DNA of 64,000 nucleotides from Numida meleagris (taxonomy: Eukaryota > Chordata > Aves > Galliformes > Numididae): assembly GCF_002078875.1 (NCBI RefSeq), contig NC_034409.1, positions 18,606,877 through 18,670,876 of the forward strand, read 5' to 3'. The translations under genes and the position numbers were made by a program. This document shows, one piece after another, positions 1 to 12,795 of this stretch (its first letter is position 1; each line of letters opens with the position of its first letter). The notes beneath the pieces are model-generated. The model did no database searches. It was not told the DNA's origin and worked only from the letters and a program-made list of their open reading frames with translations.

Positions 1-2067
1 GGACAGTGAAAAAACTATTGAAGCACATAGCTCAAAGCACATGATAAGCTAGATTTGCTACTAAAGTGAATCTAAGAAGTTCAGAGAAGACATCAAAGGA
101 AAGATCTAATGGGGGATGGAGGAAGAATCTTCTCTCTTAGTCTTATCATCAGTTTTGCTCACAGACTAAACAGATACAGTTATGTACTGCATACTGTAAT
201 ACTCCAAAGATGTTACATATCAAACTTTGTTTTATCCTCAGAGAAAGAAGTGAATGTTCATAGCTTTAGTGATATGTGACTTTATATAGACTTAAGCAGT
301 ATCTAAGAAAATTTGGTTTAGAAATACAGCTTCTCACAAACGCTGGGCTAGGACCAGATTCCAAACCTCCATTCAGAGGGAGAAAAATTCTGTTGGACAT
401 TGCTAGAATCAGAGAAATACATGACAGGGAGAAGCCTCTTGGCACAGGGAAGAATAACCTGCTGTTATGTCAACCAATTATTTTCCTGACTATATCCCTT
501 AATAGAAAGAAATAACAAGATGAAGCAGCTACATAAAAAGAAAAGAATGGGAACTTGTAGAGCATGATTTGAAAATTAAATACAGTCTTGCAATCTGCTG
601 TACTGCTAGTTTCTTGACATCAGTAAGAAAATTTAAGGTCTTGATAGTATCTTTTAAAGATTTAATAAAAATCTTTAAAGATAATACCTTGGATCCTTTC
701 AAGATTGAGTCATTATCTAGTACTCTAAAGGATAATTAAAATTATGCTGATTATAAGAAACAGTAAAAAGTTTAGTGATACTTGAAAATATTCTTTTCTT
801 GTAGAAATTGCTTTTGCAGGAGGAGTGGACAGTACATAAGCTAATCGTGTATGAAACCTTGTTCACCTACCTGTTCACATCTTAAATTCACATGGCAGTA
901 TTCAAAGAAGTACTGTTCCCATAGATAGAGGAAAAAATTCTCATTGACTTTACTGAAATTATGTCAAAAATGTAAGTGATATCTCCAGGAGTGTATTAGT
1001 GATAGTCTGTTCTTCCCCTATGACTGGAAATAAGATAAAAATCTTCTGTACCTTAAACTCAGCATTTTTGGATTTTTGAGGTTTAGGATGAGGAAAAGAC
1101 ATGAAGCAGCTGCTTCCCAAAGCCCTGAAGATCAGAGAGCAGTATTTGGTGCTTCAGGCTACATGAGAGTTCTTCAGGCCTCATAACCTCTTCCCTTCTA
1201 AGAGTTACGTTTTGAAATACCTGGAAAATATTAATTGCAGCTTTTTTATTATTAATGCAAGACTAAAGTTTCATATGAATTAAATATTTATTAACTCTTA
1301 AAAAAAAGATAAGAGAAATTTTGTATTCTTATCTGGACAGGAGACTGCATTCAATAATCAGATTTTATCTAGAGTGACAAAATGCAAATTTCCTGCTATT
1401 CCATTTCTCACTGTGGATTTTTTTCAATGTGTATTTTTGTTTAGATAAGTATGTTGTCAAAATTCAGAAGACAGTGTAGACATAAACACAAGGAGGGTCA
1501 AGACAGTTCATGTCTTCACTCATTGCTTACTGCTAACTGCCATGCTCACCTGCACACCCATACATTGAACTATTTAGCTGATAAACCTATTTGCAGATTT
1601 TCCCAACAGGATGCAGTCCTTTGCTCTTAGGTTTTACTCTACATTTAATCTACTTCATGGGTTTCTTACCAACAGTATGTTCTTACATACCAATAAAAAA
1701 TATACATGAATGCTCTCAAGAAAGACTATTACTAGGATCACTCACCATGTTTTATGTTACTGTAGCATATCTTTTAGTCACTAAAACAACAGCAAAAATG
1801 TATCTTTCACACTATTCTTTGGTTTCTTCTGGAAAAGTTCTGTTTTACAAACTTCATGCTGGCCTTAACCCTGTGATATAGAAGAACACTAATGTTCTGG
1901 CATGAAATATGTGATCAATAATCTTTCTAGTGGGGAAAAGACAAAAAAAAAGACAAAAATAAAATTCTATTGCTACTCTCTCAGGATATGCTGTAGAGGA
2001 AAGACACCCATGCAAGCATCAATATTCTCTGATTCTCTGGCACAAGCGGGAGGTGAATTTCTATGGT

Positions 2068-2072
<5 letters not shown>
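1..2072. other. AT-rich gene-free DNA
   Basis: No gene, RNA or recognisable repeat is visible here. The sequence is AT-rich with short A and T runs. A 96-codon open frame at 1591-1881 on the plus strand has no recognisable motif and no splice or promoter context, so it is not called as a gene. Confidence 0.6.

Positions 2073-2105
<33 letters not shown>
2073..2105. repeat. Poly(T) tract, 33 uninterrupted T
   Basis: There are 33 consecutive T residues. On the minus strand this is an A33 tract, which could be the tail of an old reverse-transcribed copy. No recognisable retrocopy lies on either side and CR1 LINEs do not leave poly(A) tails. A simple slippage-prone homopolymer is the plainest reading. 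Confidence 0.95.
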
Positions 2106-2106
<1 letters not shown>

Positions 2107-2699
2107 TACAATGCAATCATTCTTACATCCAAAAAAATTCCCCACAAACAAGCAAACAAATAAATTAATAATCCCGTGAAATATTGTCCCATAGCCATAA
2201 CTCTTCTATATGTAGAAACAAAGTGAAAAAGACTAAATCTTGTATGATGGGCACCAGTGATGCTATTTAATTTACTAGTTTAACATATTTACAAAAACCA
2301 TGAAGACATCAACAATATAAGAAACAAGATAGAGCAGAAAAACGGTTTCCACTTGATTTTCATAGATTTTAGCATACAAGAATTCTTTCTGCTAGACTTC
2401 TGTGCCTGCTAAGTAATGTAGCTACCTTAGGCATACATGAGAATTTCTGTCCTGAACAATCCATAGTATAATTAGAAACAAGATAGGAAGACAGACAGAT
2501 GCACATACACACACATATATAGATATATACATCTAATCACAGAATTATTTTTTATCCATTATATTTGAGAAGAGATGTAAGGGTTTTAAAGGGGAGTTAA
2601 AGAATTTAAGTCTGAAATTAAGAAACATAAAATCTGTAGGATATAAATTTTAGATATTTTAGTCATTTTTAAGTGCACTAAATATACAGAATTAGCTTT
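2106..2699. other. AT-rich gene-free DNA
   Basis: Nothing recognised. It contains a short CA/TA-rich alternating stretch near 2503-2530 and no open frame worth calling. Confidence 0.6.
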
Positions 2700-2857
2700 A
2701 GAGTTGTTGTGGAGTTTCCATCCTTGGAGGTACTGAAAACAAAACTAAACATGGCCCTGGGTAACCTGCTGTAAGTGGCCCTGCTTTAGCAAGGAGCTGG
2801 ACATGATGATCTTCAGAGGAAAATGCCAACCTCAGCCATTCTGTGATCCTGTGATGT
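2700..2857 (+). mobile_element. CR1 LINE, 3' tail fragment
   Basis: The stretch reads like the last 150 bp or so of a chicken-type CR1 3' untranslated region. It has the block 'tccatccttggaggt', the 'gagctggacatgatgatctt' block and then the terminal octamer-like repeats 'ctgtgatcctgtgatg'. The copy is truncated at its 5' side, as most CR1 copies are, and carries no coding part. Substitutions against the family pattern suggest it is not young. The family assignment comes from recognised motifs and not from an alignment. Confidence 0.8.
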
Positions 2858-3430
2858 GAGGTCATGCTTGTTGTTACAGCATGGAAAGAACTAGTCAAGT
2901 CAGCTGGGGGCTGTAGATGATCATGGGGTAGCAGGGCAGGGTTATGTAGCCAGGACCTGTTTCAGACTGGCAGGGTAGTTTGGGATAGCTCCATCTCTGG
3001 GTGCTGGAAGCCTCCCAGGGGATGGGTTGAGGTCAGCCCACAGATGGATCTGGCTCAGCAGGCTTGTGGGACAGCAAGAGCTGCAGGTCAGGCAGGCAGG
3101 CAAAGATGAGAGCTTCAGCCAAAGGCAGCTCATCGAGGCTGAGGGTCAGCCATGGTCATAGCCACCTCTCAGTGTCTGGGATCCTGTCCCCTGGGTCACT
3201 GCAAAGAAGAAGTTGCGCTCAGCTGAACCAGCTCAGCTGACCCCTCATCTCCCAGCAGCCAAACACAATGGCACCTACATCTGTGAGACAGTGAGATCTT
3301 CTACTGTACTCTGGGTCTGTATTCCAACAAATAATAAAACTACTCTTTCATCTTCCCAACAGCTAGCAGCCACTAACTCTGCTGTGATGCTCCTAAATAC
3401 TCATCTCTGCAGTGTCTGAGAAACCGCAGA
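2858..3430. other. GC-richer patch of unknown nature
   Basis: Base composition rises clearly against the AT-rich surroundings directly after the CR1 tail. Short frames exist on both strands (2942-3133 minus, 3213-3419 plus), but none shows a known motif. It could be part of an unrecognised retroelement, a regulatory element or simply a local GC patch. Confidence 0.35.
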
Positions 3431-4232
3431 TCTCAGCCAGGACAGGTAATGGGAATTCACAGGCAATACAACTGTGCTGCAGAAATCTGAAAAAAGAGAC
3501 AGGCTGAAAGAAGGTGAGAGACAGTTCAAGGGAATTTTTATACTAAACTAGGCAGGTCAGAATGAAGCAGAGGAGTCTCGTAAGTAAAGAAACAAAACCT
3601 TAAATGTTTCCTTTCAGTGATAAAGGACGTTTGAATGAATTGTTTTGATAAGTTGAATGGGTCTGCCTCTATACACTTTGGGAAAGAGAAACTGCTGTGA
3701 AACGAATTCAGATGACTAGGCTTTGCACTCAGAAGTCGTACAAGTCAGTGCCACAACTTGGAATGGGTCTCAAGTTTATGACCACAGGAGAAATTACAAC
3801 AGGGAGCATGTAAAGCTTCAAAGTGCACCTACATGTCAAAGGTCAAGTTAATATACATAACATCAAGTGGTAACAGTGGAATAGGCCATTCCAGGCCTAC
3901 ATTTTTCACTTTTTCTGTTGAAGAAAATTGTCTCCAAAAATAAACAAAGAGCAGCAACTATCAGCTTCATTCACATTTGGAAGAGGTTGCATAGCAACAA
4001 TTTCATAGCTGTCTTTCTTCTACTTGGAAATTTATTAATGTCAGGGTGATTGCTTGGATTAATTACCTGTTTTGCTATCTTTAATCACTCGTATACTTTG
4101 GAATTCATACCTAGAAGAAATGAGATTTTCCAAAAACATCTTTTGCACTACTCTCAAAAAAAGTTGACTGATATCACAATAAAATACAAAGCAAAATATG
4201 TCTTAGATTCAGACTCTAAAGCCATCGTTGTT
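3431..4232. other. Gene-free DNA
   Basis: Nothing recognised on either strand; ordinary AT-rich sequence. Confidence 0.6.
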
Positions 4233-4463
4233 CACTGATGATTGTAACAGTTTCCTGGAACATAAAAACTTAGTTCAAGGCACTGTTTTAGGCCTCAGTG
4301 TGACTTTTCTAAATCAGAGGTAATGTATTCAGTGGACTAATGAATAGGGAGAATGTGGGATATAATTTCCCACAAACCATAGGAGTACACAACACTTCTC
4401 ATTAATGATTACACTTTTACACTGTTATACTTCTGGATAATGTGGAAAATATATCTCTCACTA
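4233..4463 (+). repeat. Unclassified interspersed repeat, copy A
   Basis: This segment is the reverse complement of 27247-27475 over its whole length, roughly 80-85% identical by hand alignment. It includes an exact 37-bp match (4385-4421 against 27289-27325) and another exact match of about 28 bp over the 'cttttctaaatcagaggtaa' region. Similarity fades on both sides at about the same points in the two copies, so this behaves like an interspersed repeat unit of about 230 bp. No terminal inverted repeats, CR1 octamers, poly(A) or mariner ends are visible. I do not recognise the family; an LTR piece, an old DNA transposon or an ancient SINE/LINE fragment are all possible. The strand is set arbitrarily as plus. 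Confidence 0.8.
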
Positions 4464-7338
4464 AGATTTTCAGCTGAGAAAGTGATCTATCAAAACTGCT
4501 AAATCAATTTCTATGAATAGCCAACCTTTTCTTGCCCACTTATAACAGAAGATTCATTCCCAGACCATTCATAGGTAAACAGAGTTTATATTTGCCTTGC
4601 ATCAAAGCCAAATGTTTGCTTTTTATTTTCTAGACTAGAACACACACACAAAAAAAAAGAATTTACTTTCATGTTACACTAATCATTTTGTTACAATCAC
4701 TGTTGGAGAATATTCATCACTGGAGTTTGGAGACTTAGCATCTCTTCTCATACTGTTCATATTCAACAATCACTTCAAAATAGCTTCTCTTCAGCTATGT
4801 AACAGAGATGCTGATCCACAATACATTGAATGCAATATTAATTGGCCTATTAAATACAGTGGACTACTAAAGCAAAGAATATTCTTAGGTATCCTTAGGA
4901 AGACACCACTTCATTGTTCTAAGGCACTGAGACTTTGGAAAGGTTTTGTTGCACAATGCAGATTCCCGATTCAAGCTATGATTAACACAGTAAGTCTTTA
5001 GGAACTGTTCTTCAGGCCAGTGCACTGTGTACTGCAGCCAGTTCACCGAGGATTTGGCCTTTGGTGCTGCACGCAATCAGATTATTAGCTTTTCTGTGAA
5101 TTTTTGAAGTACAACAGACAGAGAAATGCATGTTTAACCTTCAATGTCTTTGTATTCAATTATTATTTAAATTTTAAAAGATTAAACAATCAACATGATA
5201 AGTGATTTAAAGACAGACTCATATGTACAGAAAAGAACAATTTTTTAAAAAGAGGGTTTAAATCATGCTTATTAAAACAGAGCATTTCAGTTCTACCCAA
5301 GAATTTTTTTGTTGGAATAGCATTTTTTTTGGTGGTGCATAAAAAATAGAGAACTTTGTATGCAAACAGTTGGCAAGGTCCCATGAAAGTGAAATATTTC
5401 TGATGTAAAGTATCTCTGGATTCAGAGAATACTGTTAGACTCGGTACTGTATTATATGTTTTCTGCTGTGTGCTGTGGGTTGCTAAGTATGAAAGACAGA
5501 CCCATCTGCGTGATTTACTTGGAATAAATCTTCCTACTTTTGCAAGATCAACAACATCATCTATCCATGTGCAGGCTGGTCAGCCACTCAATCTTTTGCC
5601 TAGTCAAAAGTATATTATTTGTTTGAATCTTCTAGCTTTCCCTATTTTTCAGCCTAAGCTGTAACACATAGGTTTGCCTTAACAAGCTTTTCAATGTCAT
5701 TTCTTAAGTGTTATCTTTCTGCAGAATCCATTCAGTACATCTCCTAGGATATTATTCTCATCTTAAGTTCCTCCTGCAGTTGCTTCACAGCTCCTTTTAA
5801 AAATCTTTCAGCTAAATACTCCTGTGCACTAGATACAGCTGTGTTCTACATCTCTAAATGCACAGAAGGAAGGTCCAAAACACAAACTCAGTAAATATTT
5901 TTCTAACATTTTCTAAAAAAAGATGAAAGATCTAAGTAGCTGCAAAGAGCAGTCCACATAAAATTAGAAAAGATGTAATAAGATAATATTCAGTTGTAAC
6001 AGTTACTACCATAATGAACTGCTAAGCCCCAAATCCCTTTGAAATTTTGTTAAAGGAATGCTGACACCTTCAGAAACTAAACTTAGATTTACTAATACTA
6101 AATTGATTTGCATAAAGCATGTTTTGTTACCCCTTCCATCAGTATGGCTATCAGCTCTGTTTTTGCAGATCTGCAAGGTTATCCAATTTAAAAAAATCAT
6201 ACTTCCTCTCCACAGCAACAGTGGAAAACTGAGATGGGCAATGCCAAATTTAAATGAAATGAATAACATTTATAAATTTAAGAATGTGACTTTTCAGGTA
6301 TTTAGCATGTCAGTTCTCAGAATTCAGTGCTTTCCCTCAAACTAAACTAGAGTTTCAGACTGAGACTAGTTCTATCATCATGCAAATTCTGATAAAAAGC
6401 CGAACACTCTGTACTGTCACAGCAAGCCAGAACAATGTCATTAACAACAAACAAACAAACAAGCAAAATCTCAATACAAATTTGTATGTACTATAAGAGC
6501 ATTTAGTGGATAAAGAGTAAAAGGAATCATTAATTCTGAGTGTTTCGAATCTTATAAGTACAAGAAAAAACTCCTTGCAAGTTGAAGTCTAAAAGTATCT
6601 CCAAACAACACCTTTAGGTGTTCACTTTGAGTTGTGTTGTTGTTGTTCTTTTTATTCAGAGGGTCCTGTGTGTGCTGAGAATGCAGGAAAATGTGTTAAC
6701 CAAAAGACAAGTTAAACAGTAGGATACTGTGGGACATGAATAATGGCATAGTGTTTCATAACTGGCATGTTGGGTAAAGATGAGTGCCATTGGTGCAATG
6801 AGGTATGAAATAATACTTTCATAATTCACACACAGAAGTGTCTTACTGCAATTATAGTTTTATGTTGTAAAATGCAGTATAAAAAATATTTATATAAGTT
6901 AAGAAATAGAGTTCATAGGTTACAACAGTTTTTATTACCATTAGATCACTCAATTCCTACTTTATATTTTAATACAATTAAGCATGTGTTTGATTAACTG
7001 AAGAATTGTGACTTTTAAATCTTTTTAAAGAGAATTGCTAATTTTCATTTCAGTCACTTTTTTTTCGTTTCCTGAACTGTTTCTTTTAAAATCTATTTTA
7101 TGGAAGTTTTTAATAATTTCTTCTTGTTTGCTTTACAATCTATTTCAAACATTATTTGCATTGTTCATTACTTTTGTCTAAGCAGTGGTGTTGAACAAGA
7201 TAAGGTCTCCATCTTTCTTTAACCACTTGTACGTAGATGTATATTTATGCTCAACCTTAAGGTGGTCAGTCTCTTAGAGCCATGTAAACCAGATTTCTTC
7301 ATCTACATCTGTGATGTGGACCACATCAGATTAACGTA
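4464..7338. other. AT-rich gene-free DNA
   Basis: No gene or dispersed repeat recognised. It contains a short (CAAA)n-like stretch near 6445-6464. Open frames of 60-95 codons (for example 6058-6345 plus and its overlap 6006-6269 minus) have no motif and look like chance frames. Confidence 0.6.
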
Positions 7339-7871
7339 TGTAGGTCGCTCCAAAAGTAATGCCTGCTATTTATTTCCGTGGAAACTACAGCAGATACAAA
7401 GAGGACTATAGCACTATTCGATAAAGCAAATTCTCAGCTACAAGACACTATTTGTCAACATTATCACCACCATTAGCTATGCATTTTTGCCAGCAATAAG
7501 CAAGAACCTGTAGACTGTGTTGATAAATAACCACACCAGCAGAGGTGACCACCACTGATGAAACACACCACCCACCTCCTCACTGTTCTCATGTAAACTC
7601 CACAAATATTCAGCAAGCGTCAACGTATATCAGTGGGTGCAATTTTTTCCTCATGGAGGAATTCAGTGGCACACTTTTGCTTTATATGCACTCCTGTGTC
7701 AGACGCCATTTTATCAGACTGCCTCTCTGCTGCCATCTGTCACACAGCAACAAAATGTAATGGAATATTGATGGAAAGGTTCAACCTCTGCTGCCACACC
7801 ACCAACATCCAACTCTGACTTCGTTGGCCAACATAATAAAATAGGAGGCATTACTTTTGGAGCGGTCTTCA
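7339..7871 (-). mobile_element. Mariner-like element, internally deleted (copy 1)
   Basis: The 533-bp element is bounded by TA dinucleotides at 7337-7338 and 7872-7873, the target duplication expected of mariner/Tc1 elements. Its ends are imperfect inverted repeats: 'tgtaggtcgctccaaaagta' on the left, matched by 'tacttttggagcggtcttca' on the right. The family resembles the chicken Galluhop mariner. Read on the minus strand, the right part corresponds to the 5' leader and the start of the transposase, with the short helix-turn-helix coding stretch also seen in copy 2. The catalytic part is absent and the frame is broken, so it is non-autonomous. The deletion form resembles copy 3 at 34963-35517. 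Confidence 0.9.
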
Positions 7872-10800
7872 TATATTGTGATTCTCATTTCTGTGGGTTA
7901 TCTCAAGTTTCCTTGCAGAGATGTTCAAGTATTCATCTCCAAAATACATCACTGTCTCTCCTTTCTGCTGACAGGTAGTAGAAAGGAAAAGTGAGGCACA
8001 AAGGGATACTACTTGAATGATCTGACAAATCTGTGTTAACCTTTTTTTTTTTGCTTGATTATGCTCCACATCATCTCCAGTCTCCTTGGAGTGGGAAGGC
8101 CTGGGAGTAAGCATGAGAAGTCAGGCTTATATGCAAGAGTTCAGCAAAGCCTGCAGGCTCTGAGAAACTGTCACTAGAGATTAGGGTCAATGTTTTAAAG
8201 TTATACTTGAAGATACGCCTTCTGCAAAACATGGCCCAGACATCCCACTGTGGCAGCCTATGTGGTGTTATCTCTACAGCATTTGTTAAGAATATGAATG
8301 TAGACGAGGTGAACCAAATACACCAAGCTACATCTGCACAAAACTAGTCACATTAAAGAGGAAAATGATGATCAGGTATGTTAAATGTTTACCACTGGAA
8401 CAAGGGCTGGGGAAAGTGGGGTCACATGTGGCCAGGTGGATATCATTTGGGGCAAGTTTTGACACTGGTGGATTAGCTATAATAGAGTGCTCAGAAATTT
8501 GTAGGTGCTTGTTAATATTTCGTAAGCGTCTAATATCACATTTATCATTTTGTTGATTATGAATGTACAATTCAGTGGTTCTCACAGAATCAGATCATTA
8601 AGAAATCAAAAGGCTTTGAACTTTGTTTGATTTGGCTACGTGAATTGAGCAGTTTTTCCCGTGTTGCTGTAGAAATAAACAAACTGAGCATGCATGACTT
8701 CTCTCAAACCAGCCTGGCAGCAACATGATCCACACCAGCTAACCAGAGGATTTCCATGCAAGCCTAGGAAAGTGCTAAGCACTGCATCTCAGCCTATGAG
8801 TATTAAAGCAAAAGGAAACACTATGCTAGAGGGAGAGCTGGGAGGCAAGTAGCATTAGAAATGAATGAGAGGACTGAAGGAATGTAGCATACTGGGAAGG
8901 ATTACATCATGGAGGAAAAAGAAATGAGATGAATGAAAGGTTATAGTGGAAAAGGAAGAAAAAATGCTATAACAAAAAAGAATTATTTAAGGAAAAAAAA
9001 TACTAATAAGCTTTAACAGTTTACCTATCCGTTTAACCAGTTTTTCACAAAATCTGAGAAATCAAATATATATTCAGACTTTATGAAGACAATGCAGATT
9101 TTGCTCAAATGTCCTGTTTCTAGGGAGAGCTGCATACCCATTTCTTTTCTACTGTTAAGGAAACCACTAGACTACTGGTCTAGAGCATCGCTTTGACATT
9201 TGGTGAAACAATTTAGCAATGGTTTTCTCAGTCACCATTTTCAAAATCACGTAACAAAAAATGAATGCTGTACATTTTTTAGTGGTGATGAAGCACTGCT
9301 CACACAACAATAGATTTCTTATTTTTTCTCATACTCAAAATGTAGAAGTTTAATTATAAATAATTAATTCTTTGTAGTTTTAACTGTGTAAAATTAAACA
9401 AAATCAGAAAGTAAATTCCAAACTTATGCCATCTGAGGTCTTGCTTGGCTTCATAAGAATGAGTGTCTTGCTGGACTAAGCCCAGCTAAGTGCATAAAAA
9501 GGGATTTCCTTTGGGATATTTAATTAGGTTGAATGCGATTTGAATTACAATAAAAATTCAAACTGAATAAATTCATAAATTTCAGAATTCCATCTTGATC
9601 CATGGGATCTTCATTGAAATATTCTAGATTTTGGGACTTGTGAGTACAGCTTCGCTAAATTATAGGTAGAATTATGTGTTTGCATTCATATAATATATAT
9701 TTTGCTAGAAAAAGTTCTTTCTGAAACTGTCTTTATAAACCTTCGAAGGACTCATGAGGAAGATTCAGCTACTTCATGACAACAGCTACTTAGAATGTTT
9801 TTCTATAGCTGAAAATTTATGCACAAACTTCAGTCAAAATGACAAGAGACACCCCTGGGATATTCTTTGGAATAGATTTTAATAGCACAGTTACATCTAG
9901 CTTTGCATTTAGAACATCATATCAGAACGGTTACTAAACAAAGCATTTTTCATGCATACAACATAGCAAATCCCTTTTATATTGCATCATGAAAACTAAA
10001 TTTATTGATCTAAAAATTTTGGTTTTGTAGTCCTGCATAAATTACATTTCTTGTATTATTCTTATTACAGCAGGAGATAAAGAAGAACTGCTTTGAATGA
10101 AAGTAATAGAGTATAAATGAAGCAAAGTTTACACTTAGGATAAAGCTATTTTGATTACACAGAAATAAGACATGAAATATTTCACCTAATGTACAATAAA
10201 TATGACAATCCTCTTGGATTCCTATCCCTCCTGAGCAGACAGGGTGAATTTGTATTAGTCAGGGGATTTTATCCATTCACCTTAATTTAAATGCATAGGT
10301 CTGGAAAAACTGAGCATCTACAAGTCTTCTGAGGAAATTTCCTGGAGCTTTAGCCTGCCTCCTCATCTTTAATTCTCATCTTTAATTCTCTTGCAGTTTA
10401 AGTGAGAGGAGGGATGTTCTTATGTAAATTTCATTTAATTATATTGCAGTCTTTTAACTCCCTTGGTTCATCTTCAATTTGTCCAAAGAATTGATAGCCA
10501 TCACCAAAATGGGTAGGATCTGACGGTAGCTGTTATTTGTTTGAATGTGAAGCTGCAGTTAATGCTTCAGTTCTGCAACAGTGAGGTCTTTTTCTAAAGT
10601 GTGTGTGTACATGCACCTATACACAAATGCATGCATATGTATATACACATACACATACAACATTTCTACAATTTTCAGTCATATAAATAAATTCATGTTT
10701 GTTACTAAAGGAGAGGGAAAAAAACATTGTTTTTTGTCATTGATGTAATGACAGTGTTATTACAAAGATTTCTAAATGAGTTCTAAATAAATACTCAATT

Positions 10801-12566
10801 ACATGCTCAATATGCCTACATGAATACCTCACTTTGTGGAAATTTCCGTTTACATAAGACCCTATGAAAAAAAACGTTTCTGCCATGGGATTTTCCAAGG
10901 TACTACCTCAAGATAAACATATTTGATAAGAAAGTTGCCCTTTTATTATCTTCAGTTTCTTCTGTAAGATATTATTTTCCAACTCAAAACTGATGACAAG
11001 AAAAAAAAAAACGTGTTACAGTCATTCAGGTAGTTTTATTTGCAGTTTGATACAATGCTTGAAGCAATTAAATCAAAGCACTAACTTTGCTAATTATAGC
11101 ATGCAGTGTACAAAGTGAGCTACCAGATAAATGCTTTACTATATATCAAAGCAGTACTTATTATCAGACAAAAAGTAGGGTAGTTTTAAAGGTGCAAAAA
11201 CAACCTAGTTCCAGGTAACCACTTTGTCCATGGTCTTATTTGCTGTTAAATCACAATATATCATACAGTATTTTTAGTAGTTAGAATTTGCATCCTGGTA
11301 GCTCTCCAAATAAATGTACTTCTCTGTCAACACAGCTTAATGAAGAGTGTGACTAGACTTTACATAAACTTGTCAAGGTAGTATTAAATATTGATCTCCA
11401 AGTGTGCTGGAGCAGATCATGTACTCATTTAATCAATTATTAAATTAGCTCTTTATTTTAGGATTAATATTTTAAAGTATTTGAACACAAACTTCAATGT
11501 AACTAAGCCATTCGTAACTTAATTTTTAAATGGAAGATCAGGCAGCAATATTCTGTGTTTAGAGTCCTAAATTATAAAACTGTCCTGTCTGTAATGGTTT
11601 CACATTTATATATTACGTATGCAATTTCAGAAGCCATACAGACTCTGTGAATCAGAAGTGTGACACAGTACGTTGGGAAGTGACTGAAGGAACCTACTTT
11701 TAAGAATCAGGTCTAGATTAGTGACAAGACCTTGCTAAACACACTGAATATGTGACCAAAAAAAAAATAGAAATCTTTTTCAGAAGTTTATTGAAACAAT
11801 GATAAAAGAGTGCATTAGAAGTTATCTTCAAATAAACTACTACATGACTAGGTATGAGACAGTTCAGTTGTACTTGACCAAATCCTTACTTCTAAGTACA
11901 CTGCTCCCAAGGATTGTTTCTCCCTCTCCACAGAGCCACTGTGTTAGTGTTTGCCTTGGCAAAAAAATCATCCTAGAGGAAGGAGACTCCATCAGAATTT
12001 GAAATTGGAAATCTGTCTCCCTGTTCCTTTCACTTTTCCCCATCCCTTCCCCTGCATTTAGAAAGCACAAATTGTGCTGGTTTCTTGACCTTGGCTGAAT
12101 GGTCAAACTGCAGACCTGAACTGGATGATTCTGAGATAACATCACACTCATGACATGGCTAGAACACGATACCAAAGGTAACACAAAGCTTTGCTGTAAT
12201 AAGTTGCTGGGTACTATCTGAGGTTTTCAATTTTAGACTCGCTTTCAAAGTTTATGTAGTGGTCATACCACGTGACTGTATGTCAGTACAGACATTCACA
12301 TCGTATAGTTATTACTTTCTTAATAGCTTTAATTTGTTCTTCAAATAAAATCAGTGGGATAGAGATTTCAAAGATTATAACCTCTTACAACTGTAATAAC
12401 TGGAAATAAAATGTATTGCCATCTCTAATGAGGAAAAACGTCAATTAAATCAATCAGTATCAGGCCTATGAGATACCACAAAAGACATAGCCTTCGGTGA
12501 TCCTGTTCTTCACAGTACACATGTACTGTTCTCAATTATTCTCACAGAGTTATTTTTGTTTACCAC
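7872..12566. other. AT-rich gene-free DNA with small simple repeats
   Basis: No gene found. Minor features: a purine-rich strand at about 8825-9001; a perfect 13-bp tandem duplication at 10363-10388 (unit 'tcatctttaattc'); a TG/CA/TA alternating stretch at about 10599-10660; and an open frame of 106 codons at 11864-12184 on the minus strand with no recognisable motif. Confidence 0.55.
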
Positions 12567-12795
12567 TCAGGGAGGAAGAAATAAAAAAGTCAGCTCAAGG
12601 CTTAAAACCGTTTTTACGTGGTACTGTAGCTGTAGATTTAGAGCATATAATTGGACATCTTCTGAAAGAATGTATTAAACCAGCGCTTCGGGAGCCAAAG
12701 AGCTTTACCATCTTTTATACCTTCCTGACAGTGGCCTTAAAGAAAGAATGAGAATCAATGGACTCAAGGAACTAATGGACCTGCCAGTTCTCTGA
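12567..12795 (+). other. Possible exon or decayed coding relic
   Basis: A pyrimidine-rich tract ending in 'ccactcag' at 12569 would serve as a splice acceptor. It is followed by an open frame to 12751 with a protein-like, charged and leucine-rich composition (it includes GLKPFLRGTVAVDLEHIIGH). A second frame, open from 12679 to the stop at 12793-12795, is also protein-like (it includes LKERMRINGLKELMDLPVL). The two frames overlap out of register, which is what one frameshift in a former coding sequence would produce. I do not recognise a protein family and see no matching donor site or clear polyadenylation signal. Chance remains a real possibility in a window this long. Confidence 0.22.

Noticed and set aside
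1902..2168. 88-codon frame with a poly-phenylalanine run
   Set aside because: The run is the translation of the T33 tract and the rest is low-complexity.
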